From: Verrucomicrobiota bacterium
GTDB taxonomy: Bacteria > Verrucomicrobiota > Kiritimatiellia > JAAZAB01
Reading direction: 5' to 3'
Assembly: GCA_018896395.1 (NCBI GenBank)
Contig: JAHIMN010000121.1
Coordinates: forward strand, 1-10,229
Length of the DNA: 10,229 nucleotides
The notes beneath the pieces are model-generated. The model was not told the DNA's origin. It made no database searches and was given only the letters and a program-made list of their open reading frames with translations. Each line of letters begins with the position of its first letter. Within the stretch, counting starts at the first letter, position 1. Shown one piece after another: positions 6,549 through 10,229 of the stretch. The translations under genes were made by a program, and so were the position numbers.

Positions 6549-7716
6549 CCCGGAAGTCGTCGCGATCTATTTTCCAAGCTGGCATCCCGACAGTCACTAT
6601 GCGAAGTGGTATGGAAAGGGATTTTCCGAATGGGAATTGTTGAAAACCACGCAATCATTGTTCACCGGGCATGGTCAGCCCAAAATGCCCTTGTGGGGTT
6701 ATTTCGACGAGTCCAAGCCGGAATGGATGGAAAAACAGATAGACTTGGCCGTCAACCATGGCCTCACGGGGTTCATATTCGACTGGTACTGGTATGGGGG
6801 CGAGAAGTTCCTTCACAAGGCGCTGGAGGACGGTTTTCTGAAAAGCAGGAACAAGGGACGGCTGAAGTTTTCCCTGATGTGGGCCAATCATGACTGGGGC
6901 GTCTGGCCTGCCAAATCCGATGTCCCCGGCATGGCGAACATGGTCAACCAGGGCGATACTCTGCTGTTGAAGATGACGCACTCGCCGGAAGACTTGGGCC
7001 GGGCGATTGCGTACTGCTGCCTCCATTACTTCAAGCACGACCATTACTGGCGGATTGGCGGGGAACCGGTGTTCAGTTTCTTCGATCTTGACTGCCTGAC
7101 CCGGCAACTGGGGGGGGCGGAGAAAGCCGCCCGCGCTATCGAGCTTATGCGGAAGACCGTGCGGCGACACGGCTTTGATGGTTTGTATTTATTAGGCAAC
7201 ATCGGGTGTTGCAACGACAACGCCTATTGTTGCGGATGGGGCCGGGTCGGTTCGGCGAAGAGCTTGGGGTTCAACTCGGTTTTCGCCTATAACATCGTGA
7301 GATCGCCTTCCTACAAAACGCTGCCGGACGAGATGCCGGTGTACGACTATTCCGAGGTGATGGCCTCGCACGCGTTGTGTTGGGACAGGATAGAAGCCGG
7401 CGGTTTGACCCACTTCCCATCGGTCACTACGGGACTGGATGTTTCCCCGCGATGGGACAGACAGACAAAATTCCCCATGGACTTCAAAAAACTCGGTTAC
7501 GAGCCGATTGTCATCAACAATACCCCTGAAAAATTCGGACAGTTGTTGAGCCGCGCCTTGGGCCGTGTCAAGCCAGGCCGCTTCGGTGAAAGAGCGGTTA
7601 TAATCAACGCCTGGAATGAATGGACGGAAGGTATGTATTTATTGCCGGAGGAACGGCACGGAACGGCTTATCTGGAAGCGTTGCGACAGGCGGTGACGTC
7701 CACCAGCGGCACATGA
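6520..7716 (+). CDS. WbsX/GH99-like TIM-barrel protein (glycoside hydrolase or glycosyltransferase-associated)
   Basis: 398-residue protein resembling the WbsX family (Glyco_tran_WbsX, structurally related to glycoside hydrolase family 99). Evidence is the family pattern in order: VVAIYFPSWHPD (13-24), GKGFSEWELLKTTQSLFTGHGQP (32-54), a DLAVNHGLTGFIFDWYWYGG segment (75-94), FSLMWANHDW (117-126), the GGEPVFSFFDL strand (180-190) and the closing NAWNEWTEGMYLLPE (363-377). GH99 enzymes are endo-mannosidases; WbsX members occur in polysaccharide and O-antigen clusters and are often labelled glycosyltransferases without biochemical proof. No signal peptide is visible, so it is probably cytoplasmic. 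A cysteine-rich stretch (GCCNDNAYCCGW, 229-240) is unusual. It is the last gene of the rightward block and overlaps oppF, suggesting co-expression, but a role with the transporter is only inferred. Confidence 0.8.
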   Translation: MRPKKSSTPDPEVVAIYFPSWHPDSHYAKWYGKGFSEWELLKTTQSLFTGHGQPKMPLWGYFDESKPEWMEKQIDLAVNHGLTGFIFDWYWYGGEKFLHKALEDGFLKSRNKGRLKFSLMWANHDWGVWPAKSDVPGMANMVNQGDTLLLKMTHSPEDLGRAIAYCCLHYFKHDHYWRIGGEPVFSFFDLDCLTRQLGGAEKAARAIELMRKTVRRHGFDGLYLLGNIGCCNDNAYCCGWGRVGSAKSLGFNSVFAYNIVRSPSYKTLPDEMPVYDYSEVMASHALCWDRIEAGGLTHFPSVTTGLDVSPRWDRQTKFPMDFKKLGYEPIVINNTPEKFGQLLSRALGRVKPGRFGERAVIINAWNEWTEGMYLLPEERHGTAYLEALRQAVTSTSGT

Positions 7717-7812
7717 GGCGCGTAAATTGGTTAAGCAGTAACCCGCATATTTCATGAGCGGATTACCGCCTATGAAAGATGCGCTTCGGCGCGGCATATA
7801 TTACGCCTTGTC

Positions 7813-7851
7813 CCTCGACTTCGCTCGAGATCCTGAGCAAGTCCTCCGAGG
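7813..7851. repeat. stem-loop I, CCTCG...CGAGG
   Basis: CCTCG at 7813-7817 pairs with CGAGG at 7847-7851. Inside it, GACTT-C-GCTC pairs with GAGC-AAGTC, giving a long stem with one bulge and loose ends. The GACTTCGCTCGAG wording resembles dispersed intergenic repeats that I recall from many bacterial genomes. Confidence 0.55.
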
Positions 7852-7852
7852 C

Positions 7853-7888
7853 TGTAGGGGTTTTCCGCCACAGGCGGATCCGCCTACA
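7853..7888. repeat. stem-loop II with 12-bp perfect palindrome
   Basis: TGTAGG (7853-7858) pairs with CCTACA (7883-7888). Inside are CCGCC/GGCGG (7865-7869 with 7873-7877, loop ACA) and the overlapping perfect palindrome GGCGGATCCGCC (7873-7884). The two inner pairings are mutually exclusive. Confidence 0.55.
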
Positions 7889-7889
7889 A

Positions 7890-7944
7890 TTGTGCCAGGT
7901 GGCGACCAGTGCCACATCTTGTGGCTGGTCGCCAGATGGCACAA
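7890..7944. repeat. stem-loop III, long near-perfect inverted repeat
   Basis: Left arm 7890-7916 and right arm 7920-7944 are inverted copies around a 3-base loop. TTGTGCCA, GGCGACCAG and CCACA each pair perfectly (22 base pairs), interrupted by a two-base mismatch and a two-base bulge. This is the strongest hairpin in the window and could be a REP/MITE-type repeat or a terminator stem, though no T-run follows it. Confidence 0.8.
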
Positions 7945-7948
7945 ATAA

Positions 7949-7991
7949 GATAGCGACATATGGTATCGCCTCGATGACATATGGCGTTATC
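7949..7991. repeat. stem-loop IV, GATARCG-CATATG arms
   Basis: Arms 7949-7962 and 7978-7991 are inverted copies of 14 bases with two mismatches (GATAGCGACATATG against GATAACGCCATATG), loop 15 bases. Starts four bases after stem-loop III. Confidence 0.6.
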
Positions 7992-8001
7992 TTCGGCGGA
8001 A

Positions 8002-8022
8002 GCCTGTAGGCTGTAGGGTAAA
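8002..8022. repeat. short period-7 tract, GCCTGTA type
   Basis: GCCTGTA, GGCTGTA and a decayed GGGTAAA in 7-base register. On the opposite strand it reads like the tract at 8108-8135, so the two flank the segment between them as inverted copies. Confidence 0.55.
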
Positions 8023-8033
8023 ACACGGAAAAG

Positions 8034-8068
8034 CATTTACAAAAACCGGAACTGAAGTTTTGTAAATG
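8034..8068. repeat. perfect 11-bp inverted repeat
   Basis: CATTTACAAAA (8034-8044) and TTTTGTAAATG (8058-8068) are perfect complements with a 13-base loop. The element sits in the middle of the segment bounded by the two inverted period-7 tracts. Transcribed, it would form a moderately stable AT-rich hairpin. Confidence 0.65.
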
Positions 8069-8107
8069 TATGCAAGTATCTATCGTTTTTCCATTGTTTT
8101 CCTAACA

Positions 8108-8135
8108 GTCTACAGCCTATAGCCTACAGCCTGAG
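8108..8135. repeat. heptanucleotide tandem repeat, GCCTACA type
   Basis: GTCTACA, GCCTATA, GCCTACA, GCCTGAG in strict 7-base register. Confidence 0.75.
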
Positions 8136-8151
8136 CATCCTGTGGGATGCT
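8134..8151. terminator. possible bidirectional terminator hairpin
   Basis: AGCATCC (8134-8140) and GGATGCT (8145-8151) form a perfect 7-bp stem with a 4-base loop. The following sequence is only weakly T-rich, with a T6 run at 8170-8175. A second stem, ATTTCAT/ATGAAAT (8157-8163 with 8180-8186), flanks that run. Located between convergent genes, where a shared terminator is expected; the missing immediate T-tract makes this tentative. Confidence 0.4.
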
Positions 8152-8193
8152 ACTGTATTTCATAAATAATTTTTTCATCATGAAATAAGCGGG

Positions 8194-8781
8194 TTAATAA
8201 TTCGGCGGGACTTGAACGGTGATGAGCCGCGTGGATTCGCATTTAAAACAACGTCCCCGAATGGGCGTGCCGGCCGGAACGTAAAAAGCGTCGCCGGCTC
8301 TCAATTCCACGGGGGTCTTGCCGCGGATTTCCAGCAATAATTGGCCGGCAATAATATAGCCGGCGAAATCCGAGTTGATGGTTTCAAATGCCGGTTTTTC
8401 ACCGGGAACAAATTCCTCCTCAATCATTTCCAGCTTCATGTCCTTGCGGCGCGGGAAAATAAAAGTATAACATCGATTTTTGTCGGCGACGGAGCGCATG
8501 TTTTGCCGCCGGAAAATATAACCTTCGTTGTGCGCCGGCTCCGCGGCGAAAAAAGAACCCAGGTCGCTGCCCATGGCATTGAGCAGTTTGCGCAACGCGG
8601 CGATGGTCGGCGAAATGCGGGCGCGTTCAACTCCGGAAATGTAACTGGGGGCAACGTCGGCCAGAATTGCCACCTCACGCATGGAAAGACGGCAGCGCAG
8701 GCGCAGGCTCCGCAGGCGGCGGGCGATATCCATTTTATCGGCGGCGGAGGATGGCAGGGAAGCGTTCTTTTTTGTTTTCAT
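8194..8781 (-). CDS. XRE-family transcriptional regulator with C-terminal cupin domain
   Basis: 195-residue predicted DNA-binding regulator. Residues about 18-78 form a Cro/CI (XRE) helix-turn-helix domain: IARRLRSLRLRCRLSMREVA, then LADVAPSYISGVERARISPT with the typical recognition helix, then ALRKLLNAMGSDLGSFF. Residues about 113-192 form a cupin barrel (PGEKPAFETINSDFAGYIIAG, GDAFYVPAGTPIRGRC), which in such proteins usually senses a small ligand. Clear metal-binding cupin histidines are not obvious, so the ligand is unknown. Start ATG is supported by AAGGAG (8792-8797 on the minus strand) ten bases upstream. It is divergent from the isomerase-like gene and shares a control region containing twin 14-bp boxes, one inside its own promoter, which suggests autoregulation and control of the neighbour. 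Confidence 0.9.
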   Translation of the reverse strand: MKTKKNASLPSSAADKMDIARRLRSLRLRCRLSMREVAILADVAPSYISGVERARISPTIAALRKLLNAMGSDLGSFFAAEPAHNEGYIFRRQNMRSVADKNRCYTFIFPRRKDMKLEMIEEEFVPGEKPAFETINSDFAGYIIAGQLLLEIRGKTPVELRAGDAFYVPAGTPIRGRCFKCESTRLITVQVPPNY

Positions 8782-8813
8782 ATCGGCATTACTCCTTTAC
8801 GAGATCTCTATTC

Positions 8814-8840
8814 ATTATAGCGAACACATTTTAAAGTCAA
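8814..8840 (-). promoter_or_regulatory. promoter of the XRE-cupin gene
   Basis: Read on the minus strand: TTGACT (8835-8840), 15-base spacer, TATAAT (8814-8819). The -10 is perfect and the -35 has five of six bases; the spacer is two bases shorter than ideal. The leader to the ATG would be about 25 bases. Confidence 0.55.
8822..8835. promoter_or_regulatory. candidate operator box 1
   Basis: GAACACATTTTAAA, 13 of 14 bases identical to box 2 and in the same orientation. It fills almost the whole spacer between the -10 and -35 of the regulator's own promoter, a classical repression position. Confidence 0.5.
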
Positions 8841-8884
8841 TGTTTGTTTTATCCGGCGACGTAAAAAAATATTTAAAAAATATA

Positions 8885-8913
8885 TTGACAATAAAACATA
8901 TATACATTATATT
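8885..8913 (+). promoter_or_regulatory. sigma70-like promoter of the isomerase-like gene
   Basis: TTGACA (8885-8890), exactly 17 bases, TATATT (8908-8913). The -35 is perfect and the -10 has five of six bases. Predicted start near 8920 gives a leader of about 75 bases. The surrounding DNA is strongly AT-rich. Confidence 0.75.
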
Positions 8914-8927
8914 GAACACATGTTAAA
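8914..8927. promoter_or_regulatory. candidate operator box 2
   Basis: GAACACATGTTAAA, directly after the -10 and covering the predicted transcription start, with an ACATGT palindrome at its centre. Twin of box 1, with starts 92 bases apart. Likely binding site of the XRE-cupin regulator by position. Confidence 0.5.
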
Positions 8928-8936
8928 AAAAACAAA

Positions 8937-8960
8937 AAACCGCAGAATAACCCGCGGTTT
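8937..8960 (+). other. leader hairpin of the isomerase-like gene
   Basis: AAACCGC (8937-8943) pairs with GCGGTTT (8954-8960) around a 10-base loop. The right arm could instead pair downstream (CCGCGGT with ACCGTGG, 8952-8967), though with a very tight loop. The structure ends well before the AAGGAG ribosome-binding site at 8985-8990. Confidence 0.4.
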
Positions 8961-8995
8961 ACCGTGGGAGGTTTGTTTAAAAAAAAGGAGACAAA

Positions 8996-10229
8996 ATGGC
9001 ACTGTACGAAATCAGGCGTAACGCTGAAAATCAGATTGTTCTCGGGAAGAATGAACGGGAATCCATTGTCATTGGGTCTGAAAACGTCGTAAGGGCGATT
9101 ATGAAAGCAATCACCGAACGTCAAATACAGGTCAGGCGGCCGGTGACCGTGGCCTTTGACGGCTGGTATGGCGTGGACTGGGCGGCCATTACAAAAACAT
9201 TGGGGGTTGCCGCTAAACAGGCCGGAAAGGATATTCGTTTCCGGTCGGTCAATGCGGTCTTTAAGGATTCTTCAGCCTTGGCCCGCTACAAGCAGTCTTT
9301 TATTACGGATGATCCGTGCTTTGGCCTGGTTAACACCAATGGCCATTTAAGCGACATACTGGATGCCGGCAAGGTTGATGGCCTGCGCAATGAGTTGAGG
9401 TCCGCACAGAAAGAGAAGAATGGCCCGGTAGCGGTTGTGGCTTTTGGCGCCGGTGCGGCGGTTCCCGAACTGAGCGAGGCCTATGATCTGTGTTTCTACT
9501 TTGACAAGACGCGCCAACCGCTTCTCTGGCAAATGTGGGACGGCACCCTTGCGCCGTTCGGCCGAAATGAGCCGGAACCGAAATACGGATGGAAGGAGTA
9601 TTATTATTGCGATTTCTACTTATTGGACCGGCAAAAGGGATATATTCTTCCGCGTATGGACTTCTGGATGGAGGCCATTGGCTTTAAGACGTTGAAAATG
9701 ATGCCGCGCAAGACATATGATAAAGTCTGTGCGATGCTCGTGCGCCGGCCGATCAAGGAAGTCAATATTATTCAGCCCGGCCCCTGGGGCGCCTATCGCT
9801 ATAAAGACTTGTTCAACGTGCCCGGGCTTGGCTGTAACGCCTGGCACGAACTGGCCGGACCGGAGTTGAGCGTATTGATTGACTGCGGCGGGAAGGAAAT
9901 GGTTAATTTTCCGTTTATGAACCTCATGCGCCATGCCGATCTGCTCGTTGGATCCTATCTGGTCGAGACTTATCCGGGGCTGTTCCCTCTTGATATCTGG
10001 CTGGATGACGGCTATTTCCCCAAACCAGCGCCGGCGGAGCGCATCAGTATGCCGATTCATAACCATCCTTCAACCGATTACGTCCGCCAGCACTTCAAGG
10101 AACCGCTTGGACGCTATGAAACTTACTATATAGCCGAGGCTTACGAAGGCGCCAACACCTGGCACGGATACAAAGATGATGCCGATCTTGAAGAGTGGGA
10201 AAGGCTTTGCCGCGCATCCAATAATCTCA
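8996..10229 (+). CDS. class I mannose-6-phosphate isomerase-like protein with kinase-like N-terminal domain, 3'-truncated by window
   Basis: 411 codons are visible without a stop. The start ATG has a strong AAAGGAG five bases upstream. As I recall the family, it matches two-domain class I mannose-6-phosphate isomerases of nearly 600 residues. The N-terminal half resembles a nucleoside-kinase fold without a P-loop: VTVAFDGWYGVDW (50-62), FITDDPCFG (102-110), VAVVAFGAGAA (145-155), LCFYFDKTRQPLLWQMW (165-181), YYYCDFYLLDRQKGYILPRMDFWME (202-226). The cupin isomerase domain begins near 258 (IQPGPWGAYRYKDLF), with ISMPIHNHPSTDYVRQHF (350-367) and YETYYIAEA (374-382). His355, His357 and Glu375 align with the zinc ligands of the QxH...E pattern, with His in place of the usual Gln. 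Substrate may be mannose/fructose 6-phosphate or another sugar phosphate. Probably controlled by the divergent XRE-cupin protein. Confidence 0.75.
   Translation, partial: MALYEIRRNAENQIVLGKNERESIVIGSENVVRAIMKAITERQIQVRRPVTVAFDGWYGVDWAAITKTLGVAAKQAGKDIRFRSVNAVFKDSSALARYKQSFITDDPCFGLVNTNGHLSDILDAGKVDGLRNELRSAQKEKNGPVAVVAFGAGAAVPELSEAYDLCFYFDKTRQPLLWQMWDGTLAPFGRNEPEPKYGWKEYYYCDFYLLDRQKGYILPRMDFWMEAIGFKTLKMMPRKTYDKVCAMLVRRPIKEVNIIQPGPWGAYRYKDLFNVPGLGCNAWHELAGPELSVLIDCGGKEMVNFPFMNLMRHADLLVGSYLVETYPGLFPLDIWLDDGYFPKPAPAERISMPIHNHPSTDYVRQHFKEPLGRYETYYIAEAYEGANTWHGYKDDADLEEWERLCRASNNL

Larger units (their letters stand above)
7717..8193. other. convergent intergenic region built of stem-loops and short repeats
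   Basis: 477 bases between the convergent WbsX-like and XRE-cupin genes. Short open frames occur but none has a recognisable product or ribosome-binding site. Instead there is a chain of potential stem-loops (7813-7851, 7853-7888, 7890-7944, 7949-7991, 8034-8068, 8134-8151, 8157-8186) plus two period-7 tracts. AGGCTGTAGGG occurs twice (7849-7859 and 8008-8018). The related words GGCATATATTACGCC (about 7793), GACATATGGTATCGCC (about 7956) and GACATATGGCGTTATC (about 7976) look like decayed copies of one unit. This resembles a pile-up of dispersed intergenic repeats. Confidence 0.7.

Noticed and set aside
7890..7944. Rho-independent terminator for the WbsX-like gene
   Set aside because: The stem is strong but is followed by ACAAATAAG rather than a T-run on the plus strand, and no T-run follows on the minus strand; kept as a repeat instead.
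7754..8026. Short open frames in the convergent spacer
   Set aside because: They run through stem-loop and repeat DNA, have no Shine-Dalgarno and no recognisable sequence.
8341..8820. Plus-strand open frame of 159 codons antisense to the regulator
   Set aside because: No recognisable product, and the minus-strand XRE-cupin reading has clear domains and a good ribosome-binding site.

Overview
The window is about 10.2 kb of moderately GC-rich bacterial DNA using the standard code. Nothing in it fixes the lineage. The gene types (LarA-like racemase, an oligopeptide permease with an inserted domain, a WbsX/GH99-like protein, an XRE-cupin regulator, a two-domain mannose-6-phosphate isomerase-like protein) and the spacers packed with 7-bp word repeats suggest an uncultured, environmental bacterium, possibly of the PVC group (Lentisphaerae/Kiritimatiellae type). 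That placement is a low-confidence inference.

Layout: (1) 1-131, minus strand, the N-terminus of a PP-loop ATP pyrophosphatase of the GMP-synthase type, leaving the window. (2) 132-321, a divergent spacer with a good sigma70-like promoter reading right. (3) 322-7716, a co-directional block: larA-like gene, oppB, oppC, oppD, oppF and a WbsX-like gene. Within it oppB/oppC, oppD/oppF and oppF/wbsX-like overlap. The larA-oppB and oppC-oppD spacers are filled with period-7 repeats, and a period-8 repeat runs through the first codons of oppC. No substrate-binding protein gene is present. (4) 7717-8193, a convergent spacer without a believable gene but with a chain of stem-loops and two further period-7 tracts in inverted orientation. 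(5) 8194-8781, minus strand, an XRE-cupin regulator. (6) 8782-8995, a divergent promoter region with two near-identical 14-bp boxes, one in each promoter. (7) 8996-10229, the first 411 codons of a class I mannose-6-phosphate isomerase-like protein, open at the right edge.

How the genes may work together: OppB and OppC form the membrane channel and OppD and OppF the two ATPases of one peptide/nickel/oligosaccharide-type importer. The flanking larA-like and wbsX-like genes may be co-transcribed, but their link to the imported substrate is unknown. The regulator and the isomerase-like gene look like a separate divergent regulatory pair controlled through the shared 14-bp boxes.

The most unusual points are: oppC carries an in-frame tandem duplication of 74 codons (two EAA loops) whose copies differ at 10 bases, nine of them silent; OppB carries an extra domain of about 155 residues, probably beta-rich, in its first external loop; and unrelated 7-bp words have been expanded in nearly every spacer of the transporter block.
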